Positions 45,634 to 54,524 of a stretch of 64,000 nucleotides of DNA are shown here, one piece after another. Location: NCBI RefSeq assembly GCF_003385215.1, contig NZ_PQHW01000001.1, positions 124,001 to 188,000 of the forward strand, in the 5' to 3' direction. The notes beneath the pieces are model-generated. The model saw nothing but the letters and a program-made list of their open reading frames with translations, ran no database searches and was not told the DNA's origin. The translations under genes were made by a program, and so were the position numbers. Source of the stretch: Amycolatopsis thermalba (GTDB taxonomy: Bacteria > Actinomycetota > Actinomycetes > Mycobacteriales > Pseudonocardiaceae). The first letter of the stretch is position 1; every line of letters starts with the position of its first letter.

Positions 45634-46527
45634 TCACAGGACGATGACCCGGCGCCCGCGCGTGTGGCCGGCTTGGCTGTCGGCGTGGGCGGCCGCGGCT
45701 TCCGTCAGCGCGTAGGTCTTCTCGACCGGCAGGCGCAGCTTCCCCGCCGCGATGAGGCCGGCAACCTCGTCGAGCGCGTCCTGCACGCTCCCGGCCGTTC
45801 CGGAGAACCGGGCACCGTGCTCGGGCGCGCTGAGGTCGGCGATGGAGACCACCCGCCGGGGGTCCCCGGTCAGCTCGACGAGCTCGCGGATCACCCCGGA
45901 GCCGGCCAGGTCGAGAGCGGCGTCGACCTCGCCGAGCTGTCGCACCCGCCCGACCCAGCCGTCGCCGTAGGTGGTGGCGAGCGCGCCCAGGCTGCGCACG
46001 TAGTCCTGATTGGACGGCCCGGCGGTGCCGATGACGGTGATGCCACGCTCCCGGGCGATCTGCAACACCACCGATCCGACTCCCCCGGCCGCGCCGCTCA
46101 CCAGCAGCGTCTGCCCAGGCTCCACCCCGGCCAGCCCGATGATGCGCAGCGCGGACTCCACCACCGAGGCGTAGCCGGCCGCCTCCGGAAACGTCAGGCC
46201 CCCGGGCATCGGAGCCCACGCGGACAGCACCGCGAACTCCGCATAGGTGTCCGACCCTTCGCCCAACACAGGGTCCCCGATCTCGACCCCGGCCACGCCC
46301 GCACCTATCTCGTCCACCACCCCCGACGCGTCGAGCCCCACCCCGGAAGGCAACGCGATCGGGCGCGAGTCCCGGAACTGGCCCTCGCGCACCCTCCAGT
46401 CGTGGGCGTTCACACCGGCGGCCCGCACCGCGATGCGCACCTGACCAGGCCCCGCGTGCGGCTCCTCGGCGTCGACGAGCTGCAGGACTTCGGGACCGCC
46501 GTACTCGGCGAAGACCACCTTCTTCAT
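45634..46527 (-). CDS. NADP-dependent quinone oxidoreductase (zinc-free MDR)
   Basis: 297 residues from MKKVVFAEYGGPEVLQLVDA. GroES-like domain, then Rossmann motif LLVSGAAGGVGSVVLQIARE near 140-160, and a C-terminal KLRLPVEKTYALTEAAAAHA. No zinc-binding Cys set. Reduces quinones or enones with NADPH. Divergent from a TetR gene and likely controlled by it, a common arrangement. Confidence 0.9.
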   Translation of the reverse strand: MKKVVFAEYGGPEVLQLVDAEEPHAGPGQVRIAVRAAGVNAHDWRVREGQFRDSRPIALPSGVGLDASGVVDEIGAGVAGVEIGDPVLGEGSDTYAEFAVLSAWAPMPGGLTFPEAAGYASVVESALRIIGLAGVEPGQTLLVSGAAGGVGSVVLQIARERGITVIGTAGPSNQDYVRSLGALATTYGDGWVGRVRQLGEVDAALDLAGSGVIRELVELTGDPRRVVSIADLSAPEHGARFSGTAGSVQDALDEVAGLIAAGKLRLPVEKTYALTEAAAAHADSQAGHTRGRRVIVL

Positions 46528-46543
46528 ACCGGCGACCGTAACA

Positions 46544-46554
46544 CTAACGGTTAG
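46544..46554. promoter_or_regulatory. TetR operator candidate
   Basis: CTAACGGTTAG, 5-base arms around one central base, in the 70-base divergent gap between the quinone oxidoreductase and TetR genes. The same CTAAC/GTTAG arms occur in CTAACGTTAG near the epoxide hydrolase at 25560. Confidence 0.65.
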
Positions 46555-46597
46555 CATTTAACAACGGATAGGATTTTGCACCTGGTAGTGTCCACCC

Positions 46598-47218
46598 ATG
46601 GCAGAAGCGCCCCCAGGACGCCGTGAGCGCAAGAAGGCCGCGACCCGGCAGAAGATCGCCGACACCGCACTGCGGCTCTTCCTGGAGCGCGGGTACGACG
46701 CGGTGGGGATCCGTGACGTCGCCGCTGCGGCCGATGTAGCCGTGACCACGGTCTTCGCCCACTTCGCGTCGAAAGAGGCCCTGGTCTTCGAGCGGGACGA
46801 CGACTTCGAACAGCGCCTCGTGCGAGCGGTGACACACCGCTCCCCGCAGGAGCCACTCATGCCGGCACTGCGCCGCGAGGTCCAGGCGCTGCTGCGGCAC
46901 TGCACCGGCGACGGCGCCGGCCCGCTCTGGCGGATGATCGACGAGTCACCCGCGCTGCGGGACTACGAGAAGTCGATGCGGCTGCGTCACGCCGAGGCGC
47001 TGGCCGTGGCCATCGCCGCGGACCTCGGCCTGCCGCAGGTCACCATCGCCTGCCGGACCGTCGCGAGGTTCGTGGTGGACGCCTTCTCGCTCGGCCGCGA
47101 AGCCACCGATCCGGAGGCTGCGGTGGACGAGATCTTCCCCATGATCGAGGCCGCCTGGGAGGTCGCGTGCCGGGCCGCGCAAGGAACTCCTCGATCACGT
47201 GCGGCGGGACCGTGCTGA
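46598..47218 (+). CDS. TetR-family repressor
   Basis: 206 residues. Helix-turn-helix: RQKIADTALRLFLERGYDAV, IRDVAAAADVAVTTVFAHFA, SKEALVFERDDDFEQRLVRA. The rest is an all-helical ligand domain. There is no ribosome-binding site, but TAGTGT (46586-46591) ends six bases before the ATG, so the mRNA may be leaderless. Probably represses the divergent oxidoreductase and itself. Confidence 0.9.
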   Translation: MAEAPPGRRERKKAATRQKIADTALRLFLERGYDAVGIRDVAAAADVAVTTVFAHFASKEALVFERDDDFEQRLVRAVTHRSPQEPLMPALRREVQALLRHCTGDGAGPLWRMIDESPALRDYEKSMRLRHAEALAVAIAADLGLPQVTIACRTVARFVVDAFSLGREATDPEAAVDEIFPMIEAAWEVACRAAQGTPRSRAAGPC

Positions 47219-47233
47219 CCGGTGTGCCGCCGC

Positions 47234-47881
47234 TCAGGGCAGGTAGAGGTCCCGCGTCCCCGCGTCGACGGCCTCGACCGCGCCACCTGAGCGCTCCGCG
47301 AGCCACGCGCTGAACGCATCGCGGCCGGCCTCGGTGACGGCGACCGTCAGCGTGACGTCCGCCCCGTAGTCGGCACCCAGCAGCCGGTAGGGCGAGGTGC
47401 GCAGGTCGTGCTCGAAACGGCCGGCGAGGTCGTGCGGCACGGCGAGCAGCAGTTCGCGGTGCCGAACCCGGCGAAGCGTCCCGACGGCGTCCAGGGTTTC
47501 GGCCAGCGCACCGGAGTACGCGCGGACCAGCCCGCCCGCGCCGAGCTTGGTCCCACCGAACCACCGCGACACGACGGCGACGACATCGGTCAGGTTGCGG
47601 CGCGCCAGCACCTCGAGCATCGGAACGCCCGCCGTGCCGGAGGGTTCGCCGTCGTCGTTGCCGCGCACGGTCATCTCGCCGGTCTCCGGGTCGCCGATCC
47701 GGAGGGCCGTGCAGTGGTGGTTGGCGCCCGGCCCGGCCTTGCGCACCCGCGCGATCACCGCCGCGGCGGCCTCGGCGTCACCGGCGCGGGCAACGGTGCA
47801 CCGGAACCGGGACCGCCTGATCTCGACCTCGTGCTCCCCATCACGGGCGATGACCCGGACCTCGCTCTTCGCTGACTTCAG
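47234..47881 (-). CDS. YigZ/IMPACT-family protein with no ordinary start codon
   Basis: The conserved body (KAGPGANHHCTALRIGD, DDGEPSGTAGVPMLEVL, VVSRWFGGTKLGAGGLVRAY) is unmistakable UPF0029/YigZ. The first usual start (GTG, 47758) would delete the first 41 residues, yet the frame upstream is open and encodes the family N-terminus (EVRVIARDGEHEVEIRRSRF). No ATG, GTG or TTG is in frame there; CTG at 47881 would give 215 residues, the normal length. Either a CTG start is used, or the start was lost by mutation or sequencing error. Lies just downstream of sua5. Confidence 0.75.
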   Translation of the reverse strand: MKSAKSEVRVIARDGEHEVEIRRSRFRCTVARAGDAEAAAAVIARVRKAGPGANHHCTALRIGDPETGEMTVRGNDDGEPSGTAGVPMLEVLARRNLTDVVAVVSRWFGGTKLGAGGLVRAYSGALAETLDAVGTLRRVRHRELLLAVPHDLAGRFEHDLRTSPYRLLGADYGADVTLTVAVTEAGRDAFSAWLAERSGGAVEAVDAGTRDLYLP

Positions 47882-47936
47882 ATCACACCAACCTGGGAAG
47901 GACCGTTGCGGTCGAGCGCCTTCGCGACTGTCCTGA

Positions 47937-48911
47937 TCAGCCGGTGCGGGGGCCGGCGGCGCGGCGCAGCCGGTTGGCGATCGCGAGCCCGAGCCCCTCC
48001 TCCGGCGGGAGCGACGCGATGATGAGGTCGCACCCCCGCTGGTCCAGCTCCCGCAGGAAGCCGTAGAGGCTGCGCGCGTAGGCGGCCATCGAAGCGGGGA
48101 CCTCCGCCACCGCGTGCGCGTTCACCGGGGCGTCGCCCGCGTCCGGGGGCAGCAGGAGGCCCACCTTGTGCCCCTGCTCGCCGGCCAGCTCCGCCTCCGT
48201 GACGACCTTCTCCGGCTCGACCAGCACCACCCGCGCCCGCGGCGCGTAGTGCGACGGGTGCTGGCCCGGCACCCGGATGTGGCTGGTCGCGGGAACCGCG
48301 AGCGGGCGCTCCAGCACGGCTTCGAGGTCCTCGCGGGTCACCCCGCCCGGTCGCAGGACACTCGGCTCGTCACCGGTGACGTCGACGATCGTCGACTCCA
48401 CCCCGACGTGGCAGGGGCCGCCGTCGAGCACGAAGTCGACGGCGTCGCCGAGCTCGGTCCGCACGTGGCCGGCCGTCGTGGGGCTGACGGAGCCGAACCG
48501 GTTCGCCGACGGCGCCACGACACCGCCACCGAACGCCGCCAGCAACGCCAGCGCGACGGGGTGATCGGGCACGCGCACCGCCACGGTCTCCAGACCACCG
48601 GTCGCCTCCAGCGGCACCCTGCGGGCCCGGCGCAGCACCAGTGTCAGCGGCCCCGGCCAGAACCGCTCGGCCAGCAGGCGCGCCGTCGCGGGCACGTCCT
48701 CGACCCAGTCCCCCAGCTGCCCCGCACCGCCGAGGTGAACGATCAACGGATGCGACGACGGGCGCCCCTTGGCCCGGTACACCCGCGCGACGGCGGCCGC
48801 GTCCTCGGCGTTGGCGCCCAGGCCGTAGACCGTCTCGGTCGGGAAGGCCACCAGGCGCCCGGCACGCAGCAGGCCGGCCGCCTTGTCGATGTCACTGGTA
48901 CTCGCCGTCAC
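47937..48911 (-). CDS. L-threonylcarbamoyladenylate synthase (Sua5/YwlC)
   Basis: 324 residues from a GTG (TASTSDIDKAAGLLRAGRLV). YrdC domain: VAFPTETVYGLGANAEDAAA, YRAKGRPSSHPLIVHLGGAG, RFWPGPLTLVLRRA and PSANRFGSVSPTTAGHV. The C-terminal Sua5 domain begins after VPGQHPSHYAPRARVVLVEP. Makes the threonylcarbamoyl-AMP used for the t6A modification of tRNA. The YigZ-type gene follows after 55 bases. Confidence 0.93.
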   Translation of the reverse strand: MTASTSDIDKAAGLLRAGRLVAFPTETVYGLGANAEDAAAVARVYRAKGRPSSHPLIVHLGGAGQLGDWVEDVPATARLLAERFWPGPLTLVLRRARRVPLEATGGLETVAVRVPDHPVALALLAAFGGGVVAPSANRFGSVSPTTAGHVRTELGDAVDFVLDGGPCHVGVESTIVDVTGDEPSVLRPGGVTREDLEAVLERPLAVPATSHIRVPGQHPSHYAPRARVVLVEPEKVVTEAELAGEQGHKVGLLLPPDAGDAPVNAHAVAEVPASMAAYARSLYGFLRELDQRGCDLIIASLPPEEGLGLAIANRLRRAAGPRTG

Positions 48912-48993
48912 GCGCCCGATTCTCCCACCGCCCCGCTCGCCGGACGCGCGGTGGTGGAGGTCGGCGGACCCGGCCCCGTCCGCCTGGCGGGAG

Positions 48994-49360
48994 TCACACC
49001 GAGGCGAGGAAAGAGCGCACGCGATCCAGGAGTACCCCGGCTGCCTCGGGGTCGTACGCGGGGAGTGAGGAGTCGATGAGCACCGCGCCGCGTGCTCCAG
49101 GGCGGGTCTGCGCGAGCCGCTGGGCGATGGTGACACCGAACGAGAACCCGGCGTACCCGAGTTCCGGTCCCAGCGCCTCCGCCTCGGCGATCCCACGCTC
49201 CCGCAGCTGTTCGAACCCGGCGTGGCGAGCGAAGGCGAAACCTTCCTCGAGGCCGGCGAAGGTCCGCCCCGAACAGATCCGGGGGGTGCACCATGTGGCC
49301 CGCCCGGCGCAGGTCCTCGGCGACGCTCCACACGCCCTCGGTCAAGCCCAAGAGCACCGT
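48994..49360 (-). pseudogene. Dienelactone hydrolase family remnant
   Basis: Minus strand. The 5' part reads VLLGLTEGVWSVAEDLRRAG then HMVHPPDLFG; a frameshift leads to FAGLEEGFAFARHAGFEQLR, then LGYAGFSFGVTIAQRLAQTR, GARGAVLIDSSLP and AYDPEAAGVLLDRVRSFLAS, stop. The usual segment between the SLP strand and the YD-EAA-L helix, with the catalytic acid and His, is deleted. The nucleophile elbow GFSFG has Ser rather than Cys. Non-functional. Confidence 0.75.
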
Positions 49361-49754
49361 CGCGCACCACGTGCAGGTGCTCGCCGGCAACGGCCTGCTC
49401 CGGGTGGTGCGCACGCGGCGGGTCCGAGCCGTTGCGGAACGGTTCTACGGCCGCACCGCACGCATGTTCTTCGTCGCGGCGGAGCCGGCCGTGGCCGAGG
49501 CGGCGGTCTCCGGGGACTTCGACGACTTCGAGGTGGCGGCGCGCGAGCCCGCCGCGGCTTTCGAGGCCGGACAGCTGTGGGGCTTCATCCGCCACGCGCG
49601 CATCTCCGGGGACCGGGCCGCGCGGTTCTGGGACAGAATGGCCCAGCTCGTCGACGAGTTCGACCGGCTGCCCCGGTCCGGGGACACCACCTACGGCTTC
49701 GCGATCGGTATCCACCCCACCGGCCACCCGGCTCTGCCGCCGCGAGCGTCCTGA
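49335..49754 (+). pseudogene. ArsR-type regulator lacking its N-terminus
   Basis: The plus strand encodes KPKSTVAHHVQVLAGNGLLR and VVRTRRVRAVAERFYGRTAR, the recognition helix and wing of an ArsR-type regulator, followed by a helical C-terminal domain up to a stop. The first helices that should precede KPKSTV are missing; that sequence is antisense to the dienelactone hydrolase remnant. An ATG at 49293 opens the frame, but its residues are not domain-like. The two broken genes meet here. Confidence 0.65.
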
Positions 49755-50213
49755 CCGGCTCGGCGCGGGACGGTCGAGAACCGTCGCGGGATGCCCGGCG
49801 CCACCGGCCACACACCCCGCGCTCCCGCACCCCGGTGATCGCCGCCGGCACCGCCCCGGGCAGCAGCCGTGAGGCAGGGGTCGCGCGACGGCGGCGAGTC
49901 GTGCGGCCGCCGCCCGTAGCTCGGTCACTTCCTGGGCGCAGCCGGATCGCCCGGGGCTTGAACGTGCGTAGTGGACTGATGGGCCGCGGATCCGGCGCCG
50001 CACCGTCACCGGATCGGCCGGCGCGAAAATCCCGGTCCGTCCGATCCGCACGGCGACGGGCCCGAACGCCCGGAGCGACCACCACCGGGGAACCGCGGCC
50101 ACGCAGCTGGACCAGGCGGCCGGCCCGCATCGGGGCCGGGCGGCGCCCATCCGGAACCCGCTCCGCGACGAATACCCGCTGACCGACTCGATCCACTGGT
50201 TGAGGTGATCACC
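49755..50213. other. Gene-free gap
   Basis: About 460 bases without a convincing ORF. A minus-strand segment encoding QEVTELRAAAARLAAVARPL (near 49890-49950) is helix-like but has no start or stop context. The last bases contain the GAGGTG site of the next gene. Confidence 0.4.
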
Positions 50214-50657
50214 ATGTCCCGATCCACCACCCTGTCCACCACCCGCGGGGCGCGCGCCGCCGCCGGCGTCGTGGGCGCCGTGTTCCTCCTGGTCGGCATC
50301 CTCGGCTTCGTCCCCGGCATCACCACCGGCTACGACGAGCTGACCTTCGCCGGGCACCACTCCGGGGCCCTGTTGCTGGGCGTGTTCGCGGTCTCGGTGC
50401 TGCACAACATCGTGCACCTGCTGTTCGGTGTCGCCGGCCTGGCCGCGTCGCGCAGCGCGGGGGCCGCCCGTGCCTTCCTGATCGGCGGCGGCGCGATCTA
50501 CCTGGTCCTGTGGGTGTACGGGCTGGTCGTCGACGAGGCCGGGAGCGCCAACTTCGTCCCGGTCAACACCGCCGACAACTGGCTGCACCTGGTGCTCGGG
50601 GTCGCGATGATCGCGCTCGGCCTGCTCACCGCGCGCGGACGGCGCACCGCACACTGA
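50214..50657 (+). CDS. DUF4383 membrane protein
   Basis: 147 residues; ATG preceded by GAGGTG at 7 bases. Four membrane helices: AAGVVGAVFLLVGILGFVPG, LLLGVFAVSVLHNIVHLLFG, AFLIGGGAIYLVLWVYGLVV, WLHLVLGVAMIALGLLTARG. The HNIVHLLFG and NTADNWLHLVLG motifs are the DUF4383 signature. Function unknown. Confidence 0.92.
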   Translation: MSRSTTLSTTRGARAAAGVVGAVFLLVGILGFVPGITTGYDELTFAGHHSGALLLGVFAVSVLHNIVHLLFGVAGLAASRSAGAARAFLIGGGAIYLVLWVYGLVVDEAGSANFVPVNTADNWLHLVLGVAMIALGLLTARGRRTAH

Positions 50658-50667
50658 ACCGGAGCGG

Positions 50668-50904
50668 CTACCGCACCCGCGGCGGCCGGCGGTGCCGCGT
50701 CCAGCCCTCCCGCAGGCGCTGGACGAGGCCCGCGACCCCGCGGCGGCGCCGCACGAACACGATCGGGTTCGCCGGTGCGGTGCGGGCGGCGTGGAAGCGG
50801 CGCAGCCCCTCGCGGAACAGCTCGGGATCGCCGCCGACGTCGGGGTGGTGGGCGCGGACGAAGGCGCGGTAGGCGTCGCGGTCGAACCGGTGCTCGTCGT
50901 CCAT
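50668..50904 (-). CDS. Small protein with J-domain-like HPD motif
   Basis: 78 residues from MDDEHRFDRDAYRAFVRAHH with a good GAGGGGAG site. AYRAFVRAHHPDVGGDPELF resembles helix II and the HPD loop of J-domains, but helix I and most of helix III-IV are missing, and the C-terminus is very basic (RRRRGVAGLVQRLREGWTRH). Possibly a minimal DnaK-interacting protein. Convergent with DUF4383. Confidence 0.6.
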   Translation of the reverse strand: MDDEHRFDRDAYRAFVRAHHPDVGGDPELFREGLRRFHAARTAPANPIVFVRRRRGVAGLVQRLREGWTRHRRPPRVR

Positions 50905-51000
50905 GCCCGCGCTCCCCTCGCCTCGGTGCCCGCGTCCACGGTACCGGCCGCGGTGCCCCCGCGCCGGGGGCACCGCGTGATCGCCACGCCGGGCGCACCG

Positions 51001-52044
51001 TCAGACCTGTTCGCCCAGTTTGAAGCCGTTGCGCGGGCTCGTGTAGGAGAAGCCGTCCGCGCCGACGGTGACCTCGGCCTCCCGGGGCTGCACGCGGGGC
51101 ACCACCGGCCGGACCCGCCCGTCGAGGTCGAGCACCGGGGAGGCGTCGGTGTACCAGCTGGGCACCACCGGGTTGCCCCACCAGTCCCGCCGCTGGTGGT
51201 CGTGCACGTCCCAGGTGATCACCGGGTTGTCCGGGTCGCCGGTGTAGTAGTCGTGGGTGTAGATCTCGATCCGGTGGCCGTCCGGGTCGCGGACGTAGAG
51301 GTAGAACGCGTTCGACACCCCGTGGCGCCCGGGCCCGCGCTCGATCATCCCGGACCGGCGCAGCGCGCCGAGGTGGTCGCAGATGTGCAGGATCTGGTGC
51401 CGTTCGTGGGTGGCGAACGCGAGGTGGTGCAGCCGGGGACCGTCGCCGCCGGTGAGGGCCACGTCGTGCACCGTCGGTTTGCGGAACATCCACGCCGCGT
51501 AGACCGTGCCCTCGGCGTCCTGGATGTCCTCCGACACCCGGAAACCGAGGTCCTCGTAGTAGGCCCGGGCGGCCGGGACGTCGGGCGTGCCGAGGTTGAA
51601 GTGGTCCAACCGGGACAGTGCGCCCGCGCCGTGCACGTCGTAGCGCTGGGTGAACCGTTCCACGTGCACGGCGTCGTGGAAGAACTCCACCGGGAAGCCG
51701 AGCGGGTCCTCCACCCGCACGGCTTCGCCGATCCCGCGCGTCGCCCCGGCCGGGCGCCGCTGCACCCGCACCCCGAGGGCGCGGTAGTGCGCCTCGGCGA
51801 GGTCCCGGTCGGCGGCGCCGCGCACCCGGTAGCCGAGCACCGCCAGCGCGGGCGTGTCCCCCTGGCGCAGCACCAGCGAATGGTGCAGGTACTCCTCGAC
51901 CGCGCGGAGGTGGATCCGCTCGCCGTCCTCGTACGTGGGGATCAGGCCGAGCACGTCGACGTAGAACGCCCGGGACGCGGCCAGGTCGGTCACGACCAGC
52001 TCGGCGTAGGCGCAGCGGAGCACATCGGGCGGGGTGGTGGTCAT
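51001..52044 (-). CDS. hpaD: 3,4-dihydroxyphenylacetate 2,3-dioxygenase (HpaD)
   Basis: 347 residues, two-module extradiol dioxygenase. Metal ligands His148 (LDHFNLG), His207 (LHHLAF) and Glu260 (HRIEIYTHD), with His193 and Tyr250 as active-site residues; each is exactly seven lower than the numbers I recall for the Brevibacterium fuscum enzyme. The C-terminal tail with ITWDVHDHQRRDWWGNPVVP is also typical of that family. Cleaves homoprotocatechuate in the meta position. Overlaps hpaE by ATGA. Confidence 0.92.
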   Translation of the reverse strand: MTTTPPDVLRCAYAELVVTDLAASRAFYVDVLGLIPTYEDGERIHLRAVEEYLHHSLVLRQGDTPALAVLGYRVRGAADRDLAEAHYRALGVRVQRRPAGATRGIGEAVRVEDPLGFPVEFFHDAVHVERFTQRYDVHGAGALSRLDHFNLGTPDVPAARAYYEDLGFRVSEDIQDAEGTVYAAWMFRKPTVHDVALTGGDGPRLHHLAFATHERHQILHICDHLGALRRSGMIERGPGRHGVSNAFYLYVRDPDGHRIEIYTHDYYTGDPDNPVITWDVHDHQRRDWWGNPVVPSWYTDASPVLDLDGRVRPVVPRVQPREAEVTVGADGFSYTSPRNGFKLGEQV

Positions 52045-53552
52045 GACTGTCCTTTCCGGACCGCGCCGAACCGGGGGGTGCGCACGGGGCCGAGTGAGAC
52101 GTGGATGGCCTGCTGGTGGGTGTAGAAGTCGAGCGAGCGGTAACCGCCCTCCTGGCCGAGCCCGGAGGCCTTGATCCCGCCGAACGGGGTCCGCAGGTCG
52201 CGGACGTTGTGCGAGTTCAGCCAGACCATCCCGGCCTCGACCGACTGGGCGAAGGTGTGCGCGCGTTCCAGGTTCGAGGTCCACACGTAGGCGGCCAGGC
52301 CGTACCGGACGTCGTTGGCCAGCGCCAGTGCCTCGTCCTCGCTGTCGAAGGGGGTGAGCGCGACGACGGGACCGAAGATCTCCTCCTGGAAGATCCGCGC
52401 GTCCGGGGCGACGTCGGCGAACACGGTCGGCGCCACGTAGTTCCCGGTGTCCAGGCCGGGCGGGCGGCCGCCGCCGGCGAGCAGCCGTCCCTCGGACCGG
52501 CCGAGTTCGACGTAACGCATCACCTTCGCGTGGTGCTCGGGGTGCACCAGCGCGCCGACCTCGGTGGCCGGGTCGTGCGGGTCGCCGACGACGATCGCAC
52601 AGGCGCGGGCGGCGAAACGCTCGCAGAACTCGTCGTAGACGGCGCGCTCGACGAGGATGCGGCTGCCCGCGGTGCAGCGTTCCCCGTTGAGGGAGAACAC
52701 GCCGAACACCGTGGAGTCCAGCGCGGCGTCGAGGTCGGCGTCGGCGAACACGATCGCCGGGGACTTGCCGCCCAGCTCCATGGACATGCCCTTCAGGCCG
52801 GCCGCGCAGTTGCGGAAGATCGTCTGCCCGGTGGCGCTCTCGCCGGTGAACGAGATCAGCGGCACGTCCGGGTGCCGCACCAGCGCGTCGCCGGCTTCCT
52901 CGCCGAACCCGTGGACGAGGTTGAACACACCGTCGGGCAGGCCGGCCTCGGCGAAGATGCCGGCCCACAGCCCGGCCGACAGCGGGGTGAACTCGGCCGG
53001 TTTGAGCACCACGGTGCATCCCGCCGCGAGCGCGGGCGCCAGTTTCCAGCTCTCCAGCATGAACGGCGTGTTCCACGGCGTGATGAGCCCGGCGACGCCG
53101 ACCGGCTTGCGGTGCACGTAGTTGAGCTGCCTGCCGGGCACCCGGTAGGTGTCGTCGGACTGGGCCACGATCAGGTCGGCGAAGAACCGGAAGTTCTCGG
53201 CCGCGCGGTGCGCCTGCCCGAGCGCCTGGGTGATCGGCAGGCCGGTGTCGAACGTCTCCAGCTCCGCGAGCCGGGCGTCCTGCGCCTCGACGGCGTCGGC
53301 GATCCGGTTCAGCACCCGGGCGCGGGCGCGCGGCGGCAGGCCCGGCCAGGGGCCGCCGGTGAACGCCTCGCGCGCCGCCGCGACCGCCCGGTCGACGTCC
53401 TCGGCCTGTCCCGCCGCGGCGGTGACGTACACCTCGTTGGACACCGGGTCGAGCACGTCGAAGGTCTTGCCGGAGAGGCTGTCGGTGAACTCGCCGCCGA
53501 TGTAGTGCCGGATCGCTTCCGGCAACCCGCCGGGGACATGGGGCTCGGGCAT
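52041..53552 (-). CDS. hpaE: 5-carboxymethyl-2-hydroxymuconate semialdehyde dehydrogenase (HpaE)
   Basis: 503 residues, aldehyde dehydrogenase superfamily. Asn161 (TPWNTPFML), Glu259 (SMELGGKSP) and Cys293 (NGERCTAGSR) are the catalytic residues. Oxidises the semialdehyde made by HpaD, whose gene follows directly. Two bases separate it from the DapA-like gene. Confidence 0.9.
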   Translation of the reverse strand: MPEPHVPGGLPEAIRHYIGGEFTDSLSGKTFDVLDPVSNEVYVTAAAGQAEDVDRAVAAAREAFTGGPWPGLPPRARARVLNRIADAVEAQDARLAELETFDTGLPITQALGQAHRAAENFRFFADLIVAQSDDTYRVPGRQLNYVHRKPVGVAGLITPWNTPFMLESWKLAPALAAGCTVVLKPAEFTPLSAGLWAGIFAEAGLPDGVFNLVHGFGEEAGDALVRHPDVPLISFTGESATGQTIFRNCAAGLKGMSMELGGKSPAIVFADADLDAALDSTVFGVFSLNGERCTAGSRILVERAVYDEFCERFAARACAIVVGDPHDPATEVGALVHPEHHAKVMRYVELGRSEGRLLAGGGRPPGLDTGNYVAPTVFADVAPDARIFQEEIFGPVVALTPFDSEDEALALANDVRYGLAAYVWTSNLERAHTFAQSVEAGMVWLNSHNVRDLRTPFGGIKASGLGQEGGYRSLDFYTHQQAIHVSLGPVRTPRFGAVRKGQS

Positions 53553-53554
53553 GG

Positions 53555-54499
53555 TCAGTGTCCTTCCGTCGAAAATCCGTCCGCCGGGCTCAGGTACGCC
53601 TCGCCCTGGCGCAGGAGGTCCCGGATGCGGGCGAGCGCGGCTTCCGAGGGCGGCACCAGCGGGGGCCGCACGTGCGCCGACGCGATGAGGCCGCGCTGGG
53701 CCAGCACCCACTTGCCGGGTGCCGGGTTGGTCTCCACGAACAGCAGGTCCACCAGCGGGTGCAGGCCGTAGTGGAGTTCGCGGGCGCGCTCGTGGTCGCC
53801 GGCCTGCCACGCCTCGTACATCGCGGCGCAGGCGGCCGGGGCGAGGTTGGCGGTGGCGCTGACGAACCCGGCGCCGCCGAGCGCCAGCAGCGGCAGGCAC
53901 AGCAGCTCGATCCCGGACCACACCAGCAGTTCCGGCCCGCACTGGTGCAGCACGCGGGAGAAGTGCTCGAAATCCCGGGTGGTCTCCTTGACGCCGACGA
54001 AGTTGTCCAGGTCGCGGAAGAGCCGGGCCACGGTCTCCGGGGCGAGGTCCACCGCGGTGCGGCTGGGCACGTTGTAGGCCACGATCGGCAGGTCGGGGAA
54101 CTCGCGGGCCACCGTGCGGTACCAGGTGTAGAGCGCTTCCTGGGTGGGGCGCGCGTAGTACGGGGTGATCACGAGCACGGCGTCGGCGCCCGCGTCCCGG
54201 GCGGCGGCGGTCAGCTCCAGGGTTTCGCCGAGTTTCGCCGAGCCGGTGCCCGGCAGGAACGGCACGCGGTCGCCGATCTCGGCGGCCACGGTCCGGATCG
54301 CCGCGGCGCGTTCGGCCACCGTCTGCGCGCCGGGCTCACCGGTCGACCCGCCGAGCGAGATGCCGTGGCTGCCCGCCGCCAGCTGCCAGCGCACCAGGTT
54401 CGCCAGGCCGGCGTGGTCGAGGTCCCCCTCGGCGGTGAACGGGGTCATCAGCGGTGCGATCGAGCCTCTGATCGACCGCGGGTCCGCGCGGAATCGCAT
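53555..54499 (-). CDS. DapA-family aldolase in the hpa cluster
   Basis: 314 residues, (beta/alpha)8 barrel of the DHDPS family. LGGSTGEPG near 49-57, Tyr142 (VAYNVPSRT) and Schiff-base Lys171 (VGVKETTRD). True DapA is not expected in a catabolic operon, so it probably acts as a pyruvate aldolase or dehydratase on a ring-cleavage product, perhaps in place of HpaI, which is not seen here. Function inferred from context. Confidence 0.8.
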   Translation of the reverse strand: MRFRADPRSIRGSIAPLMTPFTAEGDLDHAGLANLVRWQLAAGSHGISLGGSTGEPGAQTVAERAAAIRTVAAEIGDRVPFLPGTGSAKLGETLELTAAARDAGADAVLVITPYYARPTQEALYTWYRTVAREFPDLPIVAYNVPSRTAVDLAPETVARLFRDLDNFVGVKETTRDFEHFSRVLHQCGPELLVWSGIELLCLPLLALGGAGFVSATANLAPAACAAMYEAWQAGDHERARELHYGLHPLVDLLFVETNPAPGKWVLAQRGLIASAHVRPPLVPPSEAALARIRDLLRQGEAYLSPADGFSTEGH

Positions 54500-54524
54500 G
54501 GATCTCCTTTCCGGGAAACGGGTC

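Noticed and set aside
53555-54499. 4-hydroxy-tetrahydrodipicolinate synthase (lysine pathway) call for the DapA-like gene
   Set aside because: It is embedded in the hpa operon, so a catabolic aldolase role is more likely than lysine synthesis.
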